Origin: Janibacter limosus NBRC 16128
GTDB lineage: Bacteria > Actinomycetota > Actinomycetes > Actinomycetales > Dermatophilaceae
Assembly (NCBI RefSeq): GCF_001570985.1
Contig: NZ_BCSS01000010.1
Span: 1-64,000 of the forward strand
Direction of reading: 5' to 3'
Length of the DNA: 64,000 nt
Part shown: positions 18,073 to 25,761 of the stretch, piece by piece
Position numbering within the stretch: the first letter of the stretch is position 1
How the letters are laid out: each line of letters opens with the position of its first letter
Notes under the pieces: model-generated
Database searches by the model: none
What the model was told of the DNA's origin: nothing
The model's input: only the letters and a program-made list of their open reading frames with translations
Position numbers and translations under genes: made by a program

Positions 18073-18660
18073 GTGGCCGATGCCGCCGAGCGGCGTCGCC
18101 AGGCGCTCGTCGCGGTCCTGGCCGCCGAGCCGGACCTGGAGGTCACCACACCAGCGGCCACGCTCACCGAGGTCACGTCGACCCCGGGGGTCGACGTGGT
18201 GGTGCTGGTGGGTGGTCTCGACGCCGGTGACGGTCCGATGGACGTGCTGCGGGACCCGCAGCGGATCGACGGTGCCGCTTGGATCGTGCTCGCCGACGAC
18301 GTGGACTCCACCGACGAGATCATCGCCGCAGGCGCCCACGGGTGCGTGGTCGACTCGAGCACGCCGGTGCAGATCGGCGCAGCGATCCGGGCGGCGGCTC
18401 GTGGTGATGTCGCCGAGCCGGACCAGCCCGTGACCGGGCCCCTTGTCCAGCGGGTACGACGTGCGACCTCACCGCTGACGGCTCGTGAGGTGGAGGTGCT
18501 GCGACTCGTGGAAGCCGGTCTGCGCAACCAGGAGATCGCAGAGCGTCTCTACCTCAGCCAGTCAGCGGTGAAGTCACACCTGTCCCACACGTACGGACGC
18601 CTCGGCGTGCGGCGCCGCGAGGCTGCCGCCGCCGAGGCCCGTCGTCAAGGATTGATCTGA
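18073..18660 (+). CDS. LuxR/NarL-type regulator with a degenerate receiver domain
   Basis: About 195 residues. The C-terminal third is a clear LuxR-type helix-turn-helix (SPLTAREVEVLRLVEAGLRN, QEIAERLYLSQSAVKSHLSH). The N-terminal part has the receiver fold, but the phospho-acceptor Asp is missing (VDVVVLVGGLD where VVxxD is usual) and the conserved Lys position reads CVVDSS. It is probably a phosphorylation-independent regulator. The first beta strand (RVLVAD) begins before the GTG at 18073. In frame upstream, the nearest alternative is a CTG at 18049 overlapping the purM stop, so the true start is uncertain. It follows purM closely and may share its transcript. Confidence 0.8.
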   Translation: MADAAERRRQALVAVLAAEPDLEVTTPAATLTEVTSTPGVDVVVLVGGLDAGDGPMDVLRDPQRIDGAAWIVLADDVDSTDEIIAAGAHGCVVDSSTPVQIGAAIRAAARGDVAEPDQPVTGPLVQRVRRATSPLTAREVEVLRLVEAGLRNQEIAERLYLSQSAVKSHLSHTYGRLGVRRREAAAAEARRQGLI

Positions 18661-18667
18661 GAGGCAG

Positions 18668-18865
18668 TCACCGCTGTGGCGGCGACCAGTCGTCGTAGTC
18701 GTCCGAGTCCGCGTCGCGTGCGTCATCGTGCGTCGCACGTGCCGCCGGCTTGGTGGACTGACCGTGAAGTTCCGACTCAAGCGCCCGCAGATCGGTGTCC
18801 GGCGAGTAGTACTTGAGCTCGCGGGCAACCTTGGTCTGCTTTGCTTTCGCTCGGCCGCGCCCCAT
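18668..18865 (-). CDS. DUF3073 family protein
   Basis: A 65-residue basic protein beginning MGRGRAKAKQTKVARELKYY, the hallmark of actinobacterial DUF3073, with an acidic C-terminal half (DDARDADSDDYDD). Function unknown; it commonly sits beside purM. A likely promoter (TAGCGT) and a GAGGGGG ribosome-binding site lie upstream at about 18889-18875 on this strand. It converges with the LuxR-type gene. Confidence 0.88.
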   Translation of the reverse strand: MGRGRAKAKQTKVARELKYYSPDTDLRALESELHGQSTKPAARATHDDARDADSDDYDDWSPPQR

Positions 18866-19077
18866 GGCGTGACCCCCTCATACGCTAGTGCGGGTCGGCG
18901 CTGATCCTCCGCCGCTCCCGAGGGAATGGCAGAACTACCAGAGCGGACCCGGATCTGTGTGGTTTCTCGTGATGCCAACGGTACATGAGCGGCACCACTT
19001 CCGCGCCATCGGTCCACGGGGCGGGCTGTCCGCCGCACGATCCGGCCCGGGCAGTGCTGCACAGGCCTCCGCCGTGG
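18866..19077. other. Intergenic stretch, 212 bases, no gene seen
   Basis: Apart from the DUF3073 promoter and ribosome-binding site at its left end, nothing convincing is visible. Short open frames here have no start signal or family likeness. Confidence 0.5.
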
Positions 19078-20859
19078 TCACGGGTGGGCGGCGTCCGCCG
19101 CCGTCCCGCTCGGCGTGACGATCTCGCCGAGCGTCCGCCGCAGCTCCGGCGGCAGCGCGTCCATGACGCCGCTGAGCACGATCTGCGAGGGAGCGAGGCG
19201 CTCCAGGGACTCGCGCACGACGTCCGGCAGGCGGCCGGTCGTGGTGAGCAGCACGGGCGACCCGTGGTGCCCCGAGGCCGCGGCCGCGGTGAGCAGCTCG
19301 AGGACCGACGGGCCGCAGACGATCGCCCGGCCGCCGGGCGGCACCTCGTCCCACAGCCCCGCCACGACGGCCATCGGGCCCTCGTCGGAGAAGAACTCGA
19401 CGTCGGCTCCCGTGGCCTGCGCCAAGGGCGCGACGACCTGGGCGGGCCAGTCCTCCTCGTAGCCGACGAAGACCAGGCGACGCGGGCCGACGGAGGACAG
19501 CGCGGCGCAGAGCTCGTCGGGCACCTCGCTCGTGTCGCACACGACCACGGCCCGGCCGCTGGCCGCTGCCTCGAGCGAGATCGCCGGCGCGAGCCCGGTG
19601 TTGGTGGCGGTGGTGAGGTAGACCGTCGAGGTGTCCGCAGGGGGGAAGGTCTCGAGGAGGCGGGCCGCGGTGCGCGCGAGATCGTCCTCGACCAGCCGCT
19701 CGACCGCTCCGACGGCGATCTTGGCGATGGTGCCGTGGGTCTCGGCGGCGATCTCGTCGGAGTCGCCGACGACGACGACCCGCTCGGGAGCCAGCCGCAC
19801 CAGCTCGTCACGCGTGGCGGCCGGCAGCGCCCCCGGGCGCACCCACAGCAGCGGCCAGCCGATGCGAGCCGCGATCGGGGCGACCATGCGCCCGGTCGCG
19901 ACCCCTTGGGCGCTCACGACGAGGCACCCGGCGACCCCGGGCTCCCAGGCGTCGCGGGTGATCTCCCGGGCGACGTCGGTGCGGTTCCTACCCGTCCATC
20001 GGACGGTGCCGGGCACCTCCTCCTCGCGGGGGGCGGTCTCCTTGGCGCCGCGCGACTTGGCCTTGGGCAGGGTGGCCTCGTAGGCGGGCAGAACCTCCTC
20101 GGTGGGACCGTCCATGATGAGCTGGCCGTGGTCCATCCACAGCACCCGGTCGCAGATGTCGCGGATGTTGGAGTTGGAGTGGGAGACGAGGAAGACGGTG
20201 CCGGCGGCCTCGCGGATCGACTTGATGCGCTCGGCGCTCTTCTTGCGGAAGGCCGCGTCACCGGTGGCCAGCGCCTCGTCGATCATCAGCACGTCGGGGG
20301 TCGCCGCCGTCGAGATCGCGAAGCGCAGGCGCGCGCCCATGCCGGAGGAGTAGGTGCTCATCGGCAGGTGGACGGCGTCACCGATCCCGGAGAACTCGAC
20401 GATGTCGTCGAACTTGGCGTCGATCTCGGCCTTGCTGAGCCCGAGCGCCTGGGCACCGATGTAGATGTTGCGGGCACCGCTGAGCTTGCGGATGAGCACG
20501 GCGTTGACGCCCAGCAGCGAGGGTTCGCCGGAGACCCACAGGGAGCCGGCGGACGGGGGGATGAGCCCGGCGACCGCCCGCAGCAGCGTCGACTTGCCGG
20601 ACCCGTTGTGGCCGATGATGCCGATGGACTCGCCGTGGTCGGCGACGAAGCTGACGTCCTTGACCGCTTGGATCTCGCGGGTCCGTTCGCCCTTGCTGCC
20701 GCGCAGCACCTGTCGCAGGGAGCGCTGCTCGCCGCGGTTGCCGGCCTTGCCGCGGCGCTCTCCGCCGAGGACCCGGTAGGTGACGCTCACGTGGTTGACG
20801 ACGACGGTCGGCGTGCCGTGCCGCGGGTCGGCCTCGCCGGTGGGTGCGGGGTCAGCCAC
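19078..20859 (-). CDS. Teichoic acid/polysaccharide export ATPase (TagH/Wzt-like) with C-terminal cell-wall-binding-type repeats
   Basis: A 593-residue ABC ATPase of the polysaccharide export type. Residues 18-260 hold the nucleotide-binding domain: Walker A GHNGSGKST near 83-91, signature YSSGMGARLRF near 170-180, Walker B VLMIDEALATGD near 190-201, switch His in VSHSNSN. Residues 285-590 look like three cell-wall-binding repeat 2 units (VRWTGRNRTDVARE, VERLVEDDLARTAARLL, with PLLWV, RVVVVGDSDEI and RRLVFVGYEE-type strands). Such repeats normally sit outside the cell on exported proteins, yet no signal peptide is present. They may recognise the polymer before export, as the Wzt C-terminal domain does. 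The gene overlaps its permease partner upstream by 8 bases. Confidence 0.85.
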   Translation of the reverse strand: MADPAPTGEADPRHGTPTVVVNHVSVTYRVLGGERRGKAGNRGEQRSLRQVLRGSKGERTREIQAVKDVSFVADHGESIGIIGHNGSGKSTLLRAVAGLIPPSAGSLWVSGEPSLLGVNAVLIRKLSGARNIYIGAQALGLSKAEIDAKFDDIVEFSGIGDAVHLPMSTYSSGMGARLRFAISTAATPDVLMIDEALATGDAAFRKKSAERIKSIREAAGTVFLVSHSNSNIRDICDRVLWMDHGQLIMDGPTEEVLPAYEATLPKAKSRGAKETAPREEEVPGTVRWTGRNRTDVAREITRDAWEPGVAGCLVVSAQGVATGRMVAPIAARIGWPLLWVRPGALPAATRDELVRLAPERVVVVGDSDEIAAETHGTIAKIAVGAVERLVEDDLARTAARLLETFPPADTSTVYLTTATNTGLAPAISLEAAASGRAVVVCDTSEVPDELCAALSSVGPRRLVFVGYEEDWPAQVVAPLAQATGADVEFFSDEGPMAVVAGLWDEVPPGGRAIVCGPSVLELLTAAAASGHHGSPVLLTTTGRLPDVVRESLERLAPSQIVLSGVMDALPPELRRTLGEIVTPSGTAADAAHP

Positions 20860-21751
20860 GGCCGTACCTCGTCTCCGCCTGCCAGAAGACGACCAGACCC
20901 ACGACGGCGAGCCCGACGGCCCAGCCGGTCATGATGAGCCAGTCGGAGAGCACCACGGGCTCGCTGTTGAGCAGCGACTGCCGCACGACGGTGAGCATGA
21001 GGGCGAAGGGCTGCAACGTCAGGACCGCCTGGACGAGCTGAGGGGCCGACTCCACGTAGTGGGCCACGGGGAAGAACACGCCCGAGACGTACCGCAGCAG
21101 GCGGATGACGACCGGGATGAGGTTGGCCATGTCCTCGGAGGCGTTGACCAGCCGCGCCGCGATGAAGGCCAGGCCGAGCAGGGCGACGGCCTGGAGGATG
21201 ACCGCGACCGGGAAGAGCAGCCACTCCCAGTCGGGTCGCTCGCCGGTGGCGAGCATGAGCACGAAGAGGAGCGCGAAGGCCGGCACGGAGGCGAGGAACT
21301 CGGTGAGGGTCACCGACATCGGCAGAATGGCCCGGGGGAAGTGCAACGAGCGCACGAGGCCGATCCGGCCGGTGATCGCTCGGGCTCCCCGGGTGACGAC
21401 CGCCGACGTGAAGCCGAACATCACGACGCCGATGCTGAGGAAGCCGATGAAGTTGTCGATGCCGCCCCGGGTGCTCAGCAGCAGACCGAAGATCAGGTAG
21501 TAGCTCCCGATGAGGATCGCCGGGTTGAGCACTGCCCAGAGCTGACCGAGGTGGTTGGCCTCGTTCTTGGCGTAGGACTCGGCCGAGGACAGGGTCCACA
21601 GGAAGGGGCGGCGGCGCCACAGGTCGGCCACGTACTGCGGCAGCGGCGGTCGCTCGTTGAGCGATCGCAGGCCATGGCGGCGCGCCAGCGCCCGGGCCTC
21701 GTCGGTGGACAGCTCAGCGGGAACGGGGTGGCGCCCGGTTGCCTGAGTCAC
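20852..21751 (-). CDS. ABC-2 type polysaccharide/teichoic acid export permease (TagG/Wzm-like)
   Basis: A 299-residue ABC-2 permease, partner of the downstream ATPase. After a cytoplasmic N-terminus (about 70 residues, with NEANHLGQLWAVLNP, the typical start of the ABC-2 domain), six hydrophobic segments follow, among them ILIGSYYLIFGLLL, FIGFLSIGVVMFGFTSAVV, FLASVPAFALLFVLML and VGLAVVGLVVFW. RSLHFPRAILP is the conserved cytoplasmic loop. GTG 21751 has GGAG five bases upstream. A good -10 (TATGAT) lies at 21859-21854, in the region divergent from the TagF-like gene. Confidence 0.88.
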   Translation of the reverse strand: MTQATGRHPVPAELSTDEARALARRHGLRSLNERPPLPQYVADLWRRRPFLWTLSSAESYAKNEANHLGQLWAVLNPAILIGSYYLIFGLLLSTRGGIDNFIGFLSIGVVMFGFTSAVVTRGARAITGRIGLVRSLHFPRAILPMSVTLTEFLASVPAFALLFVLMLATGERPDWEWLLFPVAVILQAVALLGLAFIAARLVNASEDMANLIPVVIRLLRYVSGVFFPVAHYVESAPQLVQAVLTLQPFALMLTVVRQSLLNSEPVVLSDWLIMTGWAVGLAVVGLVVFWQAETRYGRG

Positions 21752-21853
21752 AGGCTCCGAACCTTGACGGCGACGTCAGCCACAGTGGATCCCTTGTCAT
21801 TGGTCGTCCCCCGCGTCCACGGGGCGGTCGGGGGGTGCCCCGCACTGGCAGCG

Positions 21854-21859
21854 ATCATA
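21854..21859 (-). promoter_or_regulatory. -10 box (TATGAT) for the export ABC operon
   Basis: TATGAT on the minus strand, about 100 bases upstream of the permease start. It implies a leader near 95 nt. The -35 is not clear. Confidence 0.45.
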
Positions 21860-21913
21860 CCGATCCGTCCTCCGGAGTCGGGGTGGCGCGACGGCCGTCG
21901 CGCCGGCCGCTCA

Positions 21914-21919
21914 TAGACT
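21914..21919 (+). promoter_or_regulatory. -10 box (TAGACT) for the TagF-GT4 gene
   Basis: TAGACT lies 34 bases before the ATG at 21954, followed by AGAGGTGG as ribosome-binding site. Confidence 0.45.
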
Positions 21920-21953
21920 GGCCAGCCGCGACTGCGGACGAGAGGTGGACACG

Positions 21954-24491
21954 ATGAGGGTGCAGCGAGCCATGGAGCTGGTGCGCCGCGGCCGCAGTCT
22001 TCCCCGCTCCGAGTGGGTCGCCCACTGGCGTGCCCGCCCCGTCGAGCGCGACACGGTGCTCTACGAGGCGACCTTCGGGGCCGGGCTGCTCGACAGCCCG
22101 CTGGCGATCTTCCGCCACCTCGTAGCGGCGCCGGACCTCGCCCACCTGCGACACGTGTGGGTCGTCGCCGACGCAGGGAGGCGGCAGCGGGCGCGCGAGC
22201 ACCTGTCCGCCCTCGGGCTGGACGAGTCGCGGGTGCGGCTCGTCGGGTACCGCACCCCCGGGTACTTCCGCCACCTCGCCACGGCCGGCTACCTGGTCAA
22301 CAACTCCACCTTCCCCGCGGAGTTCGGCAAGAGGCCGGGACAGACCTACGTCAACACCTGGCACGGGACCCCGCTCAAGGCGATGGGCTACGACGTCCCG
22401 GGGGGCGCGCTCGGCGCGGCCAACATCATCCGCAACTTCCTCGCCGCGGACCACCTGCTCTCCACCGGCCCGTACATGACCGACACGATGTACCGGCAGG
22501 CCTACCGGCTCGAGGGCATCGCGACCGGGTCGGTGCTCGAGGTGGGCATGCCCCGCACGGACGTGCAGGTCGGCACCACCGAGGCCGAGCGCGAGAGCAT
22601 CCGGGAGCGGCTGAGGGTCGCTGGCGTCGACGTGGACCCACGACGTCGCGTCGTGCTCGTCGCGCCGACGTGGCGTGGGGAGGCCTTCGCTGATCCTCGC
22701 CTCGACGCCGAGGACCTGATCGAGCTCGTCGGTCTCCTGCAGGCGAGCCTGGGCGACCGGTGGCAGGTTCTCGTCAAGGCCCACCCCGTGGTGCACGGGC
22801 AGGCACGGTCCATGCCCGGCCTCGAGGGGCGCCTCGTCCCGGCAGAGCTCCCGGTCAACGACGTCCTGGCGGTCATCGACCACCTGGTCACCGACTACTC
22901 CAGCGTCCTCTTCGACGCGCTCGTCGACCCACGGCTGCCGATCACCTTCCACGTGCCCGATCGCGAGCTCTACGAGCGGACCCGGCCGCTCTACCTGCCC
23001 GCGGGGGACCTGCCCGGCCGGGTCTGCACGACGGCGCAGGAGACGGCGGCGGACGTGTCCGCCGGAGGGTCGCGAGCCGACGTGCGTAGCGACTGGGCCG
23101 CGCGGTACGCCCCCTTCGACGACGGGGGCGCCAGCCAGCGTGTGGTCGACGTGGTCTGGCGCGGAGCCTCGCCGTCGGTCGGCCGGAGCGTCCGGCTGGA
23201 GGAGCGGACGGTGGACGGGCGCCGGGTCCCGCGCCTGCTGGTCCACGGCGGCTCCCTCCAGCGCAACGGCGTCACCTCCTCCCTCATCGCGCTCCTCGGG
23301 CAGATCGACCTGGACCGGACCGACGTGTCGGTCGCGTGGGGACCGGCCCGCGACGCCGACCCCGACGCCTTCGCGGCGGCTGTCGACGACCGGGTACGTC
23401 TCCTGCCCCGCGTGGGTTCGCCCAACGGTTCCCAGCGGGTCCTGGGTCTGCGACACCTGCTCGAGCGGCTCGGCGCCGACCACCCGGCCGTGCCGGTGGG
23501 GCCGCTCGTGCGCCTCCTGCGGGAGGAGTGGGTGCGCTGCTTCGGGCAGACGAGGTTCGACCACGTCATCGACTTCGGCGGGTACTCGCCGTACTGGGCG
23601 CTCCTGATGTCGCGGGGGGTCGCGCTGGGTGAGGTGCGCACCCACTCGATGTGGCTGCACAACGACCTTGCGGCCGAGGTCGCCAGCACCGTCGGGCAGG
23701 GGAGCGCGCGAGCTCGCCACCTCGAGCAGGTCTTCAGCCTGTACCGCCGGTACGACCGGCTGGTCTCGGTGTCGCCCTCCCTGTCCCGCGTCAACGAGCA
23801 GTCCCTGGCCGGCCACGCGGGCAGCGCGCAGTTCCGCAGCGCCCGCAATGTCATCGACGTGCAGCGCGTGCGATCGCTGGCCGGGGTGCCCCTCGACGAC
23901 CTCGGGCTGGCCGATGAGGTCGTGGCCGCGCTTCGGGACGAGGCGACGGTGACCTTCGTGACCGCGGGGCGCCTGACCCCGACCAAGAACCAGGCCCGGC
24001 TCGTGCGCGCCACCGCGGCCGTGCGTGCCGCGGGGCACGACGTCGCCGTCATCATCATGGGCTCTGGTCCGCTGGAGGCCGACCTGCGAGCCCTCGTGGC
24101 CGAGCTGGGTCTCGAGGGCTCGGTCCACCTCACCGGGCAGGTGGCCAACCCCTTCCCCATCATCGCGGCAGCCGACTGCTTCGTCCTGACGAGCGAGCAC
24201 GAAGGCCTGCCCATGGTGATCCTCGAGGCGCTCGCCCTGACCACCCCGGTCCTGACGACCGCCTTCTCCTCGGTCGAGGGCGTGCTGCCCCCCGGGTGCG
24301 GCGTCGTCGTCGACAGGGACGATGCCGCGGTCGCCCGTGCCATGATGGATCTTGTCGCCCGACGCCCGGACTTCAGCACTCTGGACGTCGACGCCTACAA
24401 CGCCGCCGCGCTCCAGGAGTTCGCGGCCGCGATCGGGCTGGGTGACAGCCCACGCACACCAGACGGACCACGACGCACAGGACACACGTGA
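21954..24491 (+). CDS. Fusion of CDP-glycerol glycerophosphotransferase (TagF-like) and GT4 glycosyltransferase
   Basis: An 845-residue two-domain enzyme. Residues 30-400 resemble CDP-glycerol:polyglycerophosphate transferase: NTWHGTPLKAMG near 134-145 carries the catalytic His, VEVGMPRTD-type and VLVAPTWRGEAF follow, and LVTDYSSVLFDAL near 312-324 is the CDP-glycerol site. Residues 420-840 are a GT4 glycosyltransferase, with LLVHGGSLQRNGVTSSL, FVTAGRLTPTKNQARLV near 668 and the nucleotide-sugar motif SEHEGLPMVILEAL near 747. It could add glycerol phosphate and a sugar to the same growing teichoic chain. ATG 21954 is preferred over GTG 21945 because AGAGGTGG lies just upstream. The stop overlaps the next start (GTGA). 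Confidence 0.85.
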   Translation: MRVQRAMELVRRGRSLPRSEWVAHWRARPVERDTVLYEATFGAGLLDSPLAIFRHLVAAPDLAHLRHVWVVADAGRRQRAREHLSALGLDESRVRLVGYRTPGYFRHLATAGYLVNNSTFPAEFGKRPGQTYVNTWHGTPLKAMGYDVPGGALGAANIIRNFLAADHLLSTGPYMTDTMYRQAYRLEGIATGSVLEVGMPRTDVQVGTTEAERESIRERLRVAGVDVDPRRRVVLVAPTWRGEAFADPRLDAEDLIELVGLLQASLGDRWQVLVKAHPVVHGQARSMPGLEGRLVPAELPVNDVLAVIDHLVTDYSSVLFDALVDPRLPITFHVPDRELYERTRPLYLPAGDLPGRVCTTAQETAADVSAGGSRADVRSDWAARYAPFDDGGASQRVVDVVWRGASPSVGRSVRLEERTVDGRRVPRLLVHGGSLQRNGVTSSLIALLGQIDLDRTDVSVAWGPARDADPDAFAAAVDDRVRLLPRVGSPNGSQRVLGLRHLLERLGADHPAVPVGPLVRLLREEWVRCFGQTRFDHVIDFGGYSPYWALLMSRGVALGEVRTHSMWLHNDLAAEVASTVGQGSARARHLEQVFSLYRRYDRLVSVSPSLSRVNEQSLAGHAGSAQFRSARNVIDVQRVRSLAGVPLDDLGLADEVVAALRDEATVTFVTAGRLTPTKNQARLVRATAAVRAAGHDVAVIIMGSGPLEADLRALVAELGLEGSVHLTGQVANPFPIIAAADCFVLTSEHEGLPMVILEALALTTPVLTTAFSSVEGVLPPGCGVVVDRDDAAVARAMMDLVARRPDFSTLDVDAYNAAALQEFAAAIGLGDSPRTPDGPRRTGHT

Positions 24492-25306
24492 GCGAGCACA
24501 AGACCCGGGGCGCACGCCCGACACTGGAAGAGCTGCGCGCGGTGGCGCAGCCGCCCTCGGTCGTCGGGCGCCGCAACTCCGAGCACTGGGCCGGCACGCT
24601 CTACCTGCGCCGGATGTCCCTGCACTTCACCCGCCTGATCCTGCCGACGGGCATCTCCGCCAACGGCGTCACGTGGCTGATGATCCTCATCGGCATCATT
24701 GGCGCTGCGGTCCTGATGATCCCGTCGTGGTGGGCGGTCTTCGCCTGCGCCCTCATCATGCAGTTCCAGATCCTCGTCGACTGCTCCGACGGGGAGGTCG
24801 CCCGGTGGCGGGGGACCTCGTCGCCGATGGGCGTCTACCTCGACCGGGTCGGTCACTACGTCACCGAGGCGGCGCTGCCCATCGCGCTCGGCGTCCACGT
24901 CGACGGCGGACCCACCTCGATCGGAGGATGGACCACCATCGGCGCGCTCGTCGGCTGCCTGGTGCTGCTCAAGAAGTCCTTCGGCGACCTGGTCCTCGTG
25001 GCGCGGCTGTACGCCGGTTTGCCGAAGGGGGACGAGTCTCAGGAGAGCACCGCCGCCCGGTCCGCGGGACTGCGGTCCATCCGCAGCGTCCTGCGGTTCT
25101 TTCCCTTCTTCCGCGCCTTCGTGGCGATCGAGTTCTCGCTCATCACCCTCCTCGCGGCGACGATCGGTCTCGTGCTCGCCGAGGCGGGTGTCGTGGACGA
25201 CGGCACGGTCCTCGCGGGGTGGCTGCTGCTCTCGCTGCCCCTGGCCCTGGCCACGGCCGCCGGCTTCCTGCTGATGATCGTCAACTCGCGGCGCTTCGAC
25301 GCCTGA
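24488..25306 (+). CDS. CDP-alcohol phosphatidyltransferase family protein with an altered active-site motif
   Basis: A 272-residue membrane enzyme of the CDP-alcohol phosphotransferase family, with about six hydrophobic segments. The signature D-x2-D-G-x2-A-R-x8-G-x3-D-x3-D is present as D98, D101, G102, A105, R106, G115 and D119, but the eighth position, normally the catalytic Asp, is His123 (LDRVGH). The family moves a phospho-alcohol from a CDP donor to an acceptor alcohol. Its place between two teichoic-acid enzymes suggests it makes a lipid-linked or phosphodiester part of that polymer. The GTG overlaps the previous stop. The substrate cannot be told. Confidence 0.82.
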   Translation: MSEHKTRGARPTLEELRAVAQPPSVVGRRNSEHWAGTLYLRRMSLHFTRLILPTGISANGVTWLMILIGIIGAAVLMIPSWWAVFACALIMQFQILVDCSDGEVARWRGTSSPMGVYLDRVGHYVTEAALPIALGVHVDGGPTSIGGWTTIGALVGCLVLLKKSFGDLVLVARLYAGLPKGDESQESTAARSAGLRSIRSVLRFFPFFRAFVAIEFSLITLLAATIGLVLAEAGVVDDGTVLAGWLLLSLPLALATAAGFLLMIVNSRRFDA

Positions 25307-25323
25307 GGCCGCGCGCGGTGCGA

Positions 25324-25329
25324 TAGCGT
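25324..25329 (+). promoter_or_regulatory. Possible -10 box (TAGCGT)
   Basis: TAGCGT lies in the 80-base gap before the small accessory-domain gene at 25387; an internal promoter for the following two genes is possible. Confidence 0.3.
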
Positions 25330-25386
25330 CGGACACTCTGCTGGCCGTGATCCGGCCGCAGTCGGTCGACGTCCTGAGGGTGTGTT

Positions 25387-25761
25387 GTGAGCGAGATTCT
25401 TCTCGATCGGATCAGTCTGCGCGGCAACGGCGAGATGGGCGTGGTCGTGGTCGTCAGGTCAGCGGCCGCAGAGCCCAGCAGCGCGAGGGTCCGTCTCGAC
25501 GCCCGAGGCGGCGGCGAGAGCCTGTCCTTCCCGGCGACCATCACCCCGGACGGCCCCGGGCAGTGGTCCGTCACCTGCACCATCCCGGCGGGAGGGCTCG
25601 ACGGCTTCGCCCACGGGACGGACATCGTCGACGGCTTCCTCGACGTGACCTTCGGTGACGAGCTCGTGGCCACGCGGCTGGGCTGGAGCTCGGCCGGCCA
25701 GGAGTGGTTGCCCTACCCGACGGCAAGTCGCAAGCTGAGCCTGACGCAGGTGCGGGGATGA
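25387..25761 (+). CDS. Stand-alone beta-rich accessory domain protein of the teichoic acid locus
   Basis: A 124-residue protein with no signal peptide or membrane segment and alternating hydrophobic strands (GVVVVVRS, SLSFPATI, QWSVTCTI, GFLDVTF). It ends EWLPYPTASRKLSLTQ. The same kind of ending, WLPYST...LSIQ, closes the next gene product, and LPYVNRNGHLALV occurs near the N-terminus of the large TagF-like protein encoded at 29899-33297. It therefore looks like an independent copy of a domain attached to teichoic acid enzymes. Function unknown; it may bind polymer or partner enzymes. GTG 25387; the stop overlaps the next ATG (ATGA). Confidence 0.65.
   Translation: MSEILLDRISLRGNGEMGVVVVVRSAAAEPSSARVRLDARGGGESLSFPATITPDGPGQWSVTCTIPAGGLDGFAHGTDIVDGFLDVTFGDELVATRLGWSSAGQEWLPYPTASRKLSLTQVRG

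Noticed and set aside
18885-19118. Small open frames between DUF3073 and the export ATPase
   Set aside because: No ribosome-binding site, no conserved-looking sequence, composition like chance frames.
21855-24524. 889-codon open frame antisense to the TagF-GT4 gene
   Set aside because: No motifs, low-complexity product, and the sense gene shows catalytic motifs throughout.
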